From Tabrizicola sp. (GTDB taxonomy: Bacteria > Pseudomonadota > Alphaproteobacteria > Rhodobacterales > Rhodobacteraceae): a DNA stretch of 64,000 nt. Position numbers and translations under genes: made by a program. The notes beneath the pieces were generated by a model. The model was given only the letters and a program-made list of their open reading frames with translations, was not told the origin of the DNA and made no database searches. Shown in pieces: positions 48,844 to 57,869 of the stretch. Location of the stretch: positions 1 to 64,000 of the forward strand of contig NZ_JAEULO010000023.1 of the NCBI RefSeq assembly GCF_016793705.1. The letters are read 5' to 3'. Each line of letters starts with the position of its first letter. Positions within the stretch are counted from its first letter, which is position 1.

Positions 48844-50835
48844 ATGAGCCGCCTCGATCGTCTGCTGCGTCCGCGCCACATCGCCGTCCTCGGCGCCGGT
48901 TGGGCGCTGAATGTCATCGAGCAATGCCGGAAGATGGGCTTCAAGGGCCCGGTCTGGCCGGTGCATCCGACCAAGACTGAAATCGGCGGGCTGAAGACCT
49001 ATGCAAGCCTTGCCGAGCTGCCAGAGCCGCCGGATGCCACCTTCATCGGCGTCAACCGGCATGCGACGCTGGATGTCGTTGCCGAGCTTGCCGCCATGGG
49101 TGCGGGCGGCGCGATCTGCTTCGCCTCGGGCTGGACCGAGGCGGGGGAGCCGGGGTTGCAGGACAGGCTGGTCGCGTCGGCGGGCGACATGCCGATTCTG
49201 GGGCCGAACTGCTATGGGGTGATCAACTACCTTGACGGGGCGCTCCTCTGGCCCGACCAGCATGGCGGGGCACGGGTGGAGAAGGGCGTGGCGCTGGTCA
49301 GCCAGTCCTCGAACATCGTGATCAACCTCGGGATGCAGCAGCGCGGGCTGCCGGTGGCCTATGTTGCCTGTCTCGGCAACGCGGCCGTCGTGGGCCTCGC
49401 GGAACTGACCGGGGCGCTTCTGGACGATCCGCGGGTGACGGCGGTGGGCCTGTACATCGAGGGGATCGACGATGCCCCGGCCTTCGCGGCGCTTGCCGAG
49501 AAGGCGCGTGCGCTGGGCAAGGGCGTGGTCGCCATCAAGTCGGGGAAGACGGAGCTTTCCCGCACAGCGGCGGCCTCGCACACGGCTTCGCTGGCCGGTG
49601 GGGGCGCTGCCTCCAGTGCCTTCCTGCGGCAGATCGGGGTGGCGGAGGTCGACACGCCAAGCGAACTGATCGAGACGCTGAAGATATTCCATGTCCATGG
49701 GCCGCGGATCGGCACGCGGATCTGTTCGCTGTCCTGTTCGGGGGGCGAGGCGGGGCTGGTCGCCGACCTTGCCGCGCCCTACGGCATCGACTTCCCGCCG
49801 GTGCCGAAGCCGACGCACGACCGGCTCTTTGCCGTGCTGGGCGAGATCCCCACCATCTCCAATCCATTGGACTACCACACCTTCATCTGGGGCGACGGGC
49901 CGAAGACGACCGAGGTCTTCACCGCCATGCTGGAGGCCTATGACGCGGGCCTCTACATCGTCGACACGCCCCGCACCGACCGCTGCTCGGATGACTGGTA
50001 TCAGCCCGCGCTTGACGCGATGGTTGCGGCGCAGAAGACCGCCGGGAAACCCGCCTTCCCGGTCGCGTCGATGCCGGAGAATTTCGGCGAAGGCCGGGTG
50101 CAGGCGATGATGGATCAGGGCGTCTCGGCGCTTCTCGGGATCGAGACAGCGCTGGCGGCGGTGAAGGCGGCGCAGACCCCGGCGGGGCTGGCGGGCTGGC
50201 GGCCGGTGGCGGCTCTGCCCCCGCGCGAGGCGCGGATACTGTCCGAGGCCGAGGGCAAGGCGCTGCTGGCGTCGGCGGGCGTGCCGGTGCCAAAGGCGGT
50301 GTCGGGCACGACGCTGGCCGAAGTTCAGGCCAGGGCGAAAGGCCTGCGCGCGCCGCTGGCGCTGAAGGGTCTGGGATTTGCCCACAAGACCGAGGCCGGG
50401 GCGGTGCGCCTGGGCCTGGCGAGCCTGGAGGGGCAGGCCGAGATGGCGGGTGCGACCGGCTATCTGGCGGAAGAGATGGTGACGGGGATCGCCGGAGAAA
50501 TCCTGCTCGGGCTGCGGCGCGATCCGGTCTACGGGGTGACGCTGACACTGGGCATGGGGGGCGTCACCGCCGAGGTGCTGGCCGACACGGTGACGCTGGT
50601 CCTGCCCGCGACCGAGGCCGAAGTCCTGGCGGCGCTGCGTCGGCTGCGACTCTGGCCGCTGCTCGACGCCTACCGCGGGCGACCGAAGGCCGACATGGGG
50701 GCGATCGCGGCGATGGCGGTGTGTTTGGGCGCGCTGATGCTGGCCGACGAGCGCCTTGAGGAAATTGAAATCAACCCCGTCCTCGTGCGTGAACAGGGCG
50801 CCGTGGCGGTGGACGCCCTGATCAGGAGGACATGA
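48844..50835 (+). CDS. ADP-forming (NDP-forming) acyl-CoA ligase
   Basis: A 663-residue single-chain ligase of the acetate-CoA ligase (ADP-forming)/Pat-like type. The CoA-binding domain is N-terminal (HIAVLGAGWALNVIEQCRKM; TFIGVNRHATLDVV). The ligase domain follows with the phospho-histidine in AAASHTASLAGG (His about 245). From about 455 an ATP-grasp domain follows (LSEAEGKALLASAGVPVPKA; ALKGLGFAHKTEAGAVRLGL), ending EIEINPVLVREQG. In this operon it would activate gamma-butyrobetaine or carnitine to a CoA ester in place of CaiC or a CaiB transferase; that is inference. Confidence 0.88.
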   Translation: MSRLDRLLRPRHIAVLGAGWALNVIEQCRKMGFKGPVWPVHPTKTEIGGLKTYASLAELPEPPDATFIGVNRHATLDVVAELAAMGAGGAICFASGWTEAGEPGLQDRLVASAGDMPILGPNCYGVINYLDGALLWPDQHGGARVEKGVALVSQSSNIVINLGMQQRGLPVAYVACLGNAAVVGLAELTGALLDDPRVTAVGLYIEGIDDAPAFAALAEKARALGKGVVAIKSGKTELSRTAAASHTASLAGGGAASSAFLRQIGVAEVDTPSELIETLKIFHVHGPRIGTRICSLSCSGGEAGLVADLAAPYGIDFPPVPKPTHDRLFAVLGEIPTISNPLDYHTFIWGDGPKTTEVFTAMLEAYDAGLYIVDTPRTDRCSDDWYQPALDAMVAAQKTAGKPAFPVASMPENFGEGRVQAMMDQGVSALLGIETALAAVKAAQTPAGLAGWRPVAALPPREARILSEAEGKALLASAGVPVPKAVSGTTLAEVQARAKGLRAPLALKGLGFAHKTEAGAVRLGLASLEGQAEMAGATGYLAEEMVTGIAGEILLGLRRDPVYGVTLTLGMGGVTAEVLADTVTLVLPATEAEVLAALRRLRLWPLLDAYRGRPKADMGAIAAMAVCLGALMLADERLEEIEINPVLVREQGAVAVDALIRRT

Positions 50836-51635
50836 TGGCAATGGAAATGCGGACCGAAGGCCCGGTGAAGACCCGCCGCGAGGGGGCGATCCTCGAAGTC
50901 ACGCTCGACGCGCCCAAGGCCAATGCGATCAGCCTGAAGACCAGCCGGGTGATGGGCCTCGTCTTCCGCGACTTCCGCGACGACGACAGCCTGCGGGTCT
51001 GCATCCTGCGCGCGGCGGGCGAGAAGTTCTTCTGCCCCGGCTGGGACCTGAAGGCCGCTGCCGAGGGTGATGCGGTCGACGGCGACTACGGCGTTGGGGG
51101 CTTTGGCGGCTTGCAGGAGTTGCCGAACCTGAACAAGCCGGTGATTGCCGCCGTGCAGGGCATCTGCTGCGGCGGCGGGCTGGAGCTGGCGCTGTCGGCG
51201 GACCTGATCCTCTGTTCCGCGAATGCCACCTTCGCGCTGCCGGAAATCCGAAGTGGCACGGTGGCGGATGCCGCCTCGATCAAGCTGCCGAAGCGCATCC
51301 CCTATCACGTCGCGATGGACCTCCTCCTGACCGGCCGCTGGTTCGATGCCGAGGAGGCCTTCCGCTGGGGGCTGGTCAAGGAGGTCTGCGCGCCGGAGGA
51401 CCTGCTGGAGAAGACCTGGGCGCTGGCGCGGCTTCTGGAAAGCGGGCCACCGCTGGTCTATGCGGCGATCAAGGAAGTGGTGCGCGAGGCGGAAAACATG
51501 CGCTTCCAGGACGCGCTGAACCGGGTCAGCAAGCGCCTGCTGCCGACGGTGGACCGGCTTTACTCCAGCGAGGACCAGCTGGAGGGGGCGCGGGCCTTTG
51601 CGGAGAAGCGCGATCCGGTGTGGAAGGGGAAGTGA
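50832..51635 (+). CDS. caiD: Carnitinyl-CoA dehydratase (crotonobetainyl-CoA hydratase)
   Basis: A 267-residue crotonase-family enzyme that interconverts crotonobetainyl-CoA and carnitinyl-CoA. It matches the remembered CaiD text over many stretches: LEVTLDAPKANAISLKTS, AGEKFFCPGWDLKAAAEG (oxyanion loop), LPNLNKPVIAAVQG..CCGGGLELALSAD, FALPEIRSGTVADAASI and the terminal ARAFAEKRDPVWKGK. It overlaps the ligase stop by ATGA. This links the operon to gamma-butyrobetaine and crotonobetaine use. Confidence 0.92.
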   Translation: MMAMEMRTEGPVKTRREGAILEVTLDAPKANAISLKTSRVMGLVFRDFRDDDSLRVCILRAAGEKFFCPGWDLKAAAEGDAVDGDYGVGGFGGLQELPNLNKPVIAAVQGICCGGGLELALSADLILCSANATFALPEIRSGTVADAASIKLPKRIPYHVAMDLLLTGRWFDAEEAFRWGLVKEVCAPEDLLEKTWALARLLESGPPLVYAAIKEVVREAENMRFQDALNRVSKRLLPTVDRLYSSEDQLEGARAFAEKRDPVWKGK

Positions 51636-51682
51636 TCCTTTCGTAGGATGGGCAAGAGTGACGATCCTGCTGTGGAACCGCC

Positions 51683-52150
51683 ATGACCCACGACTACACC
51701 ACCCGCATCCTCTGGACCGGCAACCGGGGCGAGGGGACGGCGCATTACAAGGCCTATGACCGGACCTGGGACATCGCGGTGCCGGGGAAGCCGCCCGTGC
51801 AATGCTCCAACGATCCGCTGTTGGGCGGCGATCCGGCGAAGATGAACCCGGAGGATCTGCTGCTCTCGGCGCTCTCGGCCTGCCATATGCTCTGGTATCT
51901 GCACTATGCGTCCGATGCCGGGATCATGGTGACGGGATACTCCGACAGTCCAGTTGGCGTCGGAGAAGTCGGTCGCGGCGGGGCGGGGCGGTTCGTGAGG
52001 GTGACGCTGCGTCCGCATGTGGTGGTGAAGGCGGGGGCCGATCTGGTGGCTGCTGAGGCCATCCATCACCGCATCCACCAGGTCTGCTTCATCGCGCGGT
52101 CGGTGAATTTCCCGGTGGACTACGCGCCGAGCTTCGAGGTTGCGGGCTGA
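51683..52150 (+). CDS. OsmC-family protein
   Basis: A 155-residue peroxiredoxin-like OsmC/Ohr-superfamily member. It has MTHDYTTRILWTGNRGEGTA at the start, then DPAKMNPEDLLLSALSACHM with the first redox cysteine, and HHRIHQVCFIARSVNFPV with the second. This is the YhfA/OsmC-like layout with the extra C-terminal helix. It would reduce organic peroxides with a thiol donor. It follows caiD by 47 bases, with part of a GTAGGATGGGCAAG palindrome between. Confidence 0.85.
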   Translation: MTHDYTTRILWTGNRGEGTAHYKAYDRTWDIAVPGKPPVQCSNDPLLGGDPAKMNPEDLLLSALSACHMLWYLHYASDAGIMVTGYSDSPVGVGEVGRGGAGRFVRVTLRPHVVVKAGADLVAAEAIHHRIHQVCFIARSVNFPVDYAPSFEVAG

Positions 52151-52188
52151 GGGAACTGCTCGTCGGTAACTTCGTCCCTTCGCGAAGG

Positions 52189-52222
52189 CCTCCGGCGGGG
52201 ATATTTGCGCCAGTATGAAGGC
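52189..52222 (+). repeat. GGGGATATTTG repeat between osmC-like and GMC genes
   Basis: CCTCCGGCGGGGATATTTG followed by CGCCAGTATGAAGGCC. It is almost identical to the copy at 54064 on the other side of the GMC gene, so this gene is flanked by a direct pair. Confidence 0.78.
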
Positions 52223-52361
52223 CGTATGGGGGCGCCCTTCTCTTCCGACGAGAAGACGAAGTCGCACGAGGAGCAATCCCGGCGCGACATCCGGTGTCGC
52301 AAACCGGACGGTTCCGGTCCGGACCCGCCGCTAGGGTCACGGGCGGTGGCCGGGGGCGGGC

Positions 52362-53975
52362 ATGGACGAGAGCGATTACATCATCGTGGGGGCGGGTTCG
52401 GCGGGCTGCGTGCTGGCGGAACGGCTGACGGCGAACGGTCGGCACAAGGTCACTCTGCTGGAGGCGGGGGGCACCGACCGGCGGTTCTATGTGCAGCTGC
52501 CCCTGGGCTACGGCAAGCTCTTCTACGATCCGGCGGTGAACTGGCTCTACAGGACCGAGCCTGATCCGGGGCTGGCGGGGGCGCGGGACCATTGGCCAAG
52601 GGGCAAGCTTCTGGGCGGGTCGTCCAGCATCAATGCGATGGTCTGGATCCGGGGGCATCGGGCGGATTACGAGGACTGGGGGCGCGTGGGCTCCGGCTGG
52701 GGCTGGGAGGAGTGTCTGAGCGCCTACAAGGCGATGGAGGACAACGAGGCGGGTGGGGATGAGTGGCGAGGGTCGGGGGGGCCGCTTTTCATCTCGGCCA
52801 ATCGGTCGGGGCTGCATCCGTTGGTGAAAAGCTACGTCGCGGCTTGCGGCGAGGCGGGGCTGGCGGAGAACGCGGATTTCAACGGCGAACGGCAGGAGGG
52901 CGCCGGGATCTACCAGATGACGATCAAGGGGGCGCGGCGGAACTCGGCGGCGCGGGCCTTCCTGCGACCGGCGATGCGGCGCGCGAACCTTCGGGTGGTA
53001 ACGGGCGCGCTGGTCAGCCGGGTGGTCATCGAGGGCGGTCGGGCGGTGGGTGTGGAATATCGCCGGGGCGGCGAGACGCATCTGCTGCGGGCAAAGGCCG
53101 AGGTGATCCTGGCGGGGGGCGCGATCAACTCGCCGCAGCTCTTGCAGCTGTCGGGGATCGGACCGGCGGCCTTGTTGCAATCATTGGGTATTCCCCTGGC
53201 GCTGGACAATCCGAATGTGGGCGACCATCTGAGCGACCATCAGGGGATCAACTACAGCTGGTCGATGAAGGTCCCCACATACAATGACGAGTTGCGGCCC
53301 TGGTGGGGGAAGGTCAGGGCAGGGTTGCAGTATTTCCTGGGCGGCGGTGGACCGCTTGCGAAATCTATCAACCACGGCGGCGGGTTCTTCCGGACGAAGG
53401 CAGACCTGGACCGGCCGAACATGCAGCTCTATTTCCAGGCGTTTTCCACCCTGATCCCGCGCGAGGGCGAACGCCCCCTGCTGACGCCGGATCCCTGGTC
53501 GGGGATGTCGATCGGCCTCTCCAACTGCCGCCCGACCAGTCGGGGACATATTCGGCTGCGGAGTGCGCGGGCGGAGGATCACCCGGTGATCACGGCGAAT
53601 GCGTTTTCCACCGAGAACGACGTCGAGGAGATGCTGGCGGCGGTGAAATACCTGCGCCACATCGCGGCGCAACCCGCAATGGCCCGGCTGATCAAGGAGG
53701 AGTTGCGACCGGGGCCGGAGGTGGTGACGGACGAGGGCCTGATCGACGATTTCCGCGCCCGGTCGGGGACGGTCTACCACCCGAGCTGCACTTGCCGGAT
53801 GGGGCGGGAGGCGGCGACCTCGGTGGTGGATGCGGGGCTCAGGGTGCATGGGGTGGGCGGTTTGCGGGTGATCGACGCCAGCGCCTTCCCGAACATCATC
53901 GCCGGGAACACCAATGCGCCCGCCATGCTGATGGGCTGGAAGGGGGCGGAGGCGGTGTTGCGCGACGCGCGGTGA
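52362..53975 (+). CDS. betA: GMC-family choline dehydrogenase-like flavoprotein
   Basis: A 537-residue GMC oxidoreductase with the FAD motif DYIIVGAGSAGCVLAERL (4-21), RGKLLGGSSSINAMVWIRGH (GMC signature 1), AGGAINSPQLLQLSGIGPA (signature 2), and the C-terminal TVYHPSCTCRMG (catalytic His region) with GLRVIDASAFPNIIAGNTNA. The choline call rests on the choline sulfatase next door and on the similarity to BetA-type text; other alcohols are possible. It lies 211 bases after the OsmC gene, with a repeat in between. Confidence 0.78.
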   Translation: MDESDYIIVGAGSAGCVLAERLTANGRHKVTLLEAGGTDRRFYVQLPLGYGKLFYDPAVNWLYRTEPDPGLAGARDHWPRGKLLGGSSSINAMVWIRGHRADYEDWGRVGSGWGWEECLSAYKAMEDNEAGGDEWRGSGGPLFISANRSGLHPLVKSYVAACGEAGLAENADFNGERQEGAGIYQMTIKGARRNSAARAFLRPAMRRANLRVVTGALVSRVVIEGGRAVGVEYRRGGETHLLRAKAEVILAGGAINSPQLLQLSGIGPAALLQSLGIPLALDNPNVGDHLSDHQGINYSWSMKVPTYNDELRPWWGKVRAGLQYFLGGGGPLAKSINHGGGFFRTKADLDRPNMQLYFQAFSTLIPREGERPLLTPDPWSGMSIGLSNCRPTSRGHIRLRSARAEDHPVITANAFSTENDVEEMLAAVKYLRHIAAQPAMARLIKEELRPGPEVVTDEGLIDDFRARSGTVYHPSCTCRMGREAATSVVDAGLRVHGVGGLRVIDASAFPNIIAGNTNAPAMLMGWKGAEAVLRDAR

Positions 53976-54063
53976 ACGGGAAGCCGTCCTCGGGGCATCG
54001 AGCCCCTCGGAGGCGCTGCCGCGGAAAGGTGCGGGGCCGGTCGCGTTCGGGATGCGGCGGATG

Positions 54064-54100
54064 CCTCCGGCGGGGATATTTGCGCCAGTATGAAAGCCGG
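54064..54100 (+). repeat. GGGGATATTTG repeat between GMC and choline sulfatase genes
   Basis: GCCTCCGGCGGGGATATTTG followed by CGCCAGTATGAAAGCC. It lies in the space between two convergent genes, 12 bases from the sulfatase stop. Confidence 0.78.
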
Positions 54101-54111
54101 AATCTGGGCAG

Positions 54112-55614
54112 CTATTCGCCGCGGGGGAAGCGCTTGTTCTCCTCCAGCACGTTCAGGTCCATGTGGTTGCGCATGTAGCGTTCCGAGGCTGCGCGGAGGG
54201 GCTGGTGGTCCCAGGGGAAATAGGCGCCGTTCCTGAGCGCCTCATAGACCACCCAGCGGCGGGCCTGGCTTTCGCGCACCTGCGCGTCATAGGCAGCAAG
54301 ATCCCAGCGGGCGTCGGCGAGCTTGCGGAAATGGGCGAGAATCTCGGCGGCGCGGGGGTCGGCGGCGAGGTTCGCGCGTTCGCGCGGGTCGTTTTCCACA
54401 TCGAACAGCAATTCCGGGTCCGCCGGGCAGCGGATGTATTTCCAGGCGCCGTCGCGCAGCGCGACCATCGGGGTGATCGTGCCCTCGGCGGCGTATTCCA
54501 TCGCGACCGGCGGCCGGGGCGCGCCGTTTGCCACCGGGATCAGGTTGACGCCTTCGGTCCAGGGGGCGACCTCGTCCATCGAGATGCCCGCCAGCGCGGC
54601 AAGGGTGGGGGTGAGGTCGACGGAGGAGACCGGGGTTTCCACCAGACCGGCGGGCATTTCGGGCGCGGCGATCATCAGGGGGACGCGGGCCGAGCCCTCG
54701 AAGAAGGTCATCTTGAACCAGAGCCCGTGTTCGCCCAGCATCTCGCCGTGGTCGGAAAGGAAGACGACCTGCGCTTCCTGCCTGGTCGCTTCCAGCACCG
54801 CGAGGATCTCGCCGATCTTGTCGTCGATGTAGGAGATGTTGGCGAAATAGGCCTGTTTGGCGCGGCGGATGTGGTCGGGAGTGATTTCCATCCCCTTCCA
54901 GTCGCAGGCGTCCATCAGGCGCTTGGAATGGGGGTCCATGTCCTCATAGGCCAGGCCTTCGGGCGGTTCGCATTCCGGGGCGCCTTCGTAGAGGTCCCAG
55001 TACTTGCGGCGGGCCACGAAGGGGTCGTGCGGATGGGTGAAGCTGACCGTCAGGCACCAGGGGCGGGGGTCCTGGCCGCGAGACAGGTCGTAGAGTTTCT
55101 GGACGGCCTGGAAGGCCACGTCGTCGTCGTATTCGTACTGGTTGGTGATCTCGGCCACGCCCGCGCCCGTCACCGAGCCGAGGTTGTGATACCACCAGTC
55201 GATCCGCTCGCCGGGCTTGCGGTAGTCGGGGGTCCAGCCGAAATCGGCGGGGTAGATGTCGGTGGTCAGGCGCTCCTCGAAGCCGTGGAGCTGGTCGGGG
55301 CCGACGAAATGCATCTTGCCGGAAAGTGCGGTCTGGTAGCCCGCGCGGCGCAGGTGGTGGGCGTAGGTCGGGATGTCCGAGCAGAATTCGGCGGCGTTGT
55401 CGTAGACCCTTGTCCGGCTGGGAAGCTGGCCGGACATGAAGCTGGCCCGCGCCGGGGCGCAGAGGGGGGATGCCGTATAGCAGTTCTGGAAGCGGGCTGA
55501 CCGGGCGGCGAGGCGCTTCAGGTTCGGGGTATGCAGAAAATCGGCCGGGCCATCGGGGAAGAGCGTGCCGTTCAGCTGGTCGACCATCAGGATCAGGAGG
55601 TTGGGCTTCGGCAT
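54112..55614 (-). CDS. betC: Choline sulfatase
   Basis: A 500-residue type I sulfatase that releases choline from choline-O-sulfate. The formylglycine motif is LCAPARAS (Cys52-x-P-x-Arg56), metal site NLLILMVDQLNG at the start, GKMHFVGPDQLHGFE mid-chain, and VVFLSDHGEMLGEHGLWFKM. The C-terminal segment (ERYMRNHMDLNVLEENKRFP) is typical of choline sulfatases. No signal peptide is seen, so the enzyme is cytoplasmic. It runs convergent with the GMC gene and shares a strand with bhcR, 87 bases away. Confidence 0.92.
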   Translation of the reverse strand: MPKPNLLILMVDQLNGTLFPDGPADFLHTPNLKRLAARSARFQNCYTASPLCAPARASFMSGQLPSRTRVYDNAAEFCSDIPTYAHHLRRAGYQTALSGKMHFVGPDQLHGFEERLTTDIYPADFGWTPDYRKPGERIDWWYHNLGSVTGAGVAEITNQYEYDDDVAFQAVQKLYDLSRGQDPRPWCLTVSFTHPHDPFVARRKYWDLYEGAPECEPPEGLAYEDMDPHSKRLMDACDWKGMEITPDHIRRAKQAYFANISYIDDKIGEILAVLEATRQEAQVVFLSDHGEMLGEHGLWFKMTFFEGSARVPLMIAAPEMPAGLVETPVSSVDLTPTLAALAGISMDEVAPWTEGVNLIPVANGAPRPPVAMEYAAEGTITPMVALRDGAWKYIRCPADPELLFDVENDPRERANLAADPRAAEILAHFRKLADARWDLAAYDAQVRESQARRWVVYEALRNGAYFPWDHQPLRAASERYMRNHMDLNVLEENKRFPRGE

Positions 55615-55701
55615 CTGGTGGTCCTTCGCTCGCGTTTGCGCCTGTCTATTCCGCCTGCGCGCGCCGTCTGGCCCCCGACCGACCGGCCCATGTCGAAACC
55701 G

Positions 55702-56514
55702 TCATTCGGGTTGGCTGCCGCCTGTCGCTTCCGTCACCTGATCCGCCGCTGCCCGCACCAGCGCGCCGATCCGGGTGGCGTCCGAGAGCCCCATGCGGAA
55801 GGCGGGGCCGGAGACGGAGAGGCCCGCGACCGGCTCGCCATGGGCATTGAAGATCGGGGCGGCGACGCAGCGCATCCCCTCGGCGCGTTCCTGGTCGTCG
55901 ATGGAGAATCCGCGGTCACGGGTGCGGGAGAGGTCCCGCAGCAGGGCGCTGTCGCTGGTGAGGGTCAGCGAGGTGAACTTCTCCAACCCCTTGCGGGCGA
56001 TGATGCCGCGGGTCTTCTCCTCGGGATACCAGGCGAGGAGCGCCTTGCCGATGCCGGAGGAATGCATCGGCGCGCGGGTGCCGGGCGGGAAGAAGGCGCG
56101 GATCGCCTCGTAGGTCTCGACCTGGGCGACGAAGAAGACCTCGTCCTTGACCTCGATCCCGAGGTTCGCGGTCTCGCCGGTTTCGCGCATCAGCGCGTCC
56201 ATCGGCTGCCGGGCGCGTTCCACCACCTTGGTGCGGCGCAGGAAGGCCGAGCCGACGCGGAAGGCGCCGGGGCCGATGTGCCAGAACTGGCCGGGTTCGT
56301 CGGCCTCGACCATGCCATGCCCTTGCAGGGTGACGAGGGCGCGGAAGACGGTGGCGATGGCCTCGCCGGTGTCTTCGGCGATCTCGGAAAGCGTGCGACC
56401 GGGGTTCAGCGCGACATGGGTCAGGATGTCGAGGCCCCGGTCCAGCGCCTGCACCGTGTTCTGGTCGGTCTTGTCGTGGAACGCCTTCGGGCGGCCGCGG
56501 GGTTTCTGTGCCAT
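55702..56514 (-). CDS. bhcR: IclR-family regulator of the beta-hydroxyaspartate cycle
   Basis: A 270-residue regulator with an N-terminal winged helix (NTVQALDRGLDILTHVALNP; TLSEIAEDTGEAIATVFRAL) and an IclR effector domain (TRAPMHSSGIGKALLAWYPE; DQERAEGMRCVAAPIFNAHG). In Paracoccus denitrificans the bhc operon is controlled by a divergent IclR regulator, BhcR, which senses glyoxylate. The position and family are the same here. The ATG at 56514 follows GGAGGCAAACGAC. It is divergent from bhcA, with 152 bases between. Confidence 0.92.
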   Translation of the reverse strand: MAQKPRGRPKAFHDKTDQNTVQALDRGLDILTHVALNPGRTLSEIAEDTGEAIATVFRALVTLQGHGMVEADEPGQFWHIGPGAFRVGSAFLRRTKVVERARQPMDALMRETGETANLGIEVKDEVFFVAQVETYEAIRAFFPPGTRAPMHSSGIGKALLAWYPEEKTRGIIARKGLEKFTSLTLTSDSALLRDLSRTRDRGFSIDDQERAEGMRCVAAPIFNAHGEPVAGLSVSGPAFRMGLSDATRIGALVRAAADQVTEATGGSQPE

Positions 56515-56592
56515 GTCGTTTGCCTCCAAAGGCGTGAAAAAGCGCAAGCTGTTGACTGGGCTGGGGATTAGCATGGGTTTGCGACAGTGAAA

Positions 56593-56610
56593 AATCTTTT
56601 CGAAAAAATT
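56593..56610. promoter_or_regulatory. Candidate BhcR operator
   Basis: AATCTTTTCGAAAAAATT is an 18-bp near-palindrome (one mismatch) with perfect core TTTTCGAAAA (56597-56606). It lies in the middle of the bhcR-bhcA space and is the strongest symmetric site there. IclR regulators bind palindromes of this length. TTGACT at 56553-56558 could be a -35 box for bhcA, but a matching -10 is not clear. Confidence 0.5.
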
Positions 56611-56666
56611 GCGCGGATTGGTCGCGGGGCGTAGCTTTTCCGGGCGATCTTTCAGGGAGTTGCCCG

Positions 56667-57869
56667 ATGTCCATGCAGAACCCCGTTTTCATCCCGGGCC
56701 CGACCAACATCCCGGATTCGGTCCGCAAGGCCTGCGACATGCCGACGCTGGACCACCGGAGCCCCGCTTTCGCGCGGCTGTTCAAGCCTGCGGTGGAAGG
56801 GGTGCGGCGGGTGCTGAAGATGGAAGCCGGTAGTTCCGGGGGCGAGGTCATCGTCATCCCCTCGACCGGCACCGGCGGCTGGGAGGCGGCGATCAGCAAC
56901 ACGCTTTCGCCCGGCGACACGGTGCTGGCGGCGCGGTTCGGCATGTTCAGCCACCGCTGGATCGACCTGTGCCAGCGTCACAAGCTGGATGTCGAGATCA
57001 TCGAGACCCCATGGGGGCAGGGTGCGCCCCTTGCGGCCATCGAAAAGGCGCTGAAGGCGGACAGGAGCCATCAGATCAAGGCGGTGCTGGCGACGCATAA
57101 CGAGACGGCGACCGGGGTGAAATCCGACATCGCCGGCATCCGCCGGGCGCTGGACGCGGCGGGCCATCCGGCGATGCTGTTCGTCGACGGGGTGTCCTCG
57201 ATTGCGTCCATGCCCTTCGACTTTGCGGGCTGGGGCGTGGATATCGCCGTGGCGGGTAGCCAGAAAGGCTTCATGCTGCCTGCGGGCCTGGCGATCCTTG
57301 GCGTCTCGCCGAAAGCGCTGGCAGCGATGGAAACGGCGCGGCTGCCCCGGACTTTCTTCGATTTCAAGGACATGCTCGCCGCCTATGCGCGCGGTGGCTA
57401 CCCCTATACCCCCGCCGTGGGCCTGATCGCGGGCCTTGCCCATTCCATCGACCTCCTGGAAACCGAAGGGCTGGACAATGTCTACGCCCGCCACCACCGC
57501 CTCGCCGAAGGCGTCCGCCGCGCGGTCTTTGCCTGGGGCATGGCGCCCTACGCGGCCTCGCCGGACCTCTATTCGGACACGGTGACGGCGGTGCGGGTGC
57601 CCGAGGGCTGTGACGGCACCGCGCTGGTGCAGCTGGCGGCATCGAAATACGGCATGGCCTTCGGCGTGGGGCTGGGCGAAGTGGCGGGCAAGGTCTTCCG
57701 CATCGGCCATCTGGGGATGCTGACCGAGGCGATGGTGCTGTCCGGCCTTGCCGTCGCCGAGATGTGCATGGCCGACCTCGGTTGGCCGGTGAAACTGGGC
57801 TCGGGCGTGGCGGCGGCGCAGGAGTATTATCGCGGGACCGTTCCGGCGATGGCGCTGGCGGCGGAATGA
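56667..57869 (+). CDS. bhcA: L-aspartate:glyoxylate aminotransferase
   Basis: A 400-residue class V aminotransferase. It moves the amino group of aspartate to glyoxylate, giving glycine and oxaloacetate, the product-releasing step of the cycle. It starts MSMQNPVFIPGPTNIPDSVR, has PTLDHRSPAF, STGTGGWEAAISNTLSPGDT, ATHNETATGVKSDI, FVDGVSSIASMPFDFAGWGV, and the PLP lysine in GSQKGFMLPAG. Serine-glyoxylate aminotransferase is the close family; the operon decides the name. The stop overlaps the bhcB start. Confidence 0.94.
   Translation: MSMQNPVFIPGPTNIPDSVRKACDMPTLDHRSPAFARLFKPAVEGVRRVLKMEAGSSGGEVIVIPSTGTGGWEAAISNTLSPGDTVLAARFGMFSHRWIDLCQRHKLDVEIIETPWGQGAPLAAIEKALKADRSHQIKAVLATHNETATGVKSDIAGIRRALDAAGHPAMLFVDGVSSIASMPFDFAGWGVDIAVAGSQKGFMLPAGLAILGVSPKALAAMETARLPRTFFDFKDMLAAYARGGYPYTPAVGLIAGLAHSIDLLETEGLDNVYARHHRLAEGVRRAVFAWGMAPYAASPDLYSDTVTAVRVPEGCDGTALVQLAASKYGMAFGVGLGEVAGKVFRIGHLGMLTEAMVLSGLAVAEMCMADLGWPVKLGSGVAAAQEYYRGTVPAMALAAE

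Noticed and set aside
48616..50841. A 741-codon open frame antisense to the ADP-forming CoA ligase
   Set aside because: Low-complexity Arg/His/Gln-rich text typical of antisense frames; the opposite strand encodes a complete known enzyme.
52189..54100. Transposon flanked by the two near-identical GGGGATATTTG repeats around the GMC gene
   Set aside because: The repeats occur singly at many other sites, and no transposase or target duplication is seen; a chance pair is simpler.
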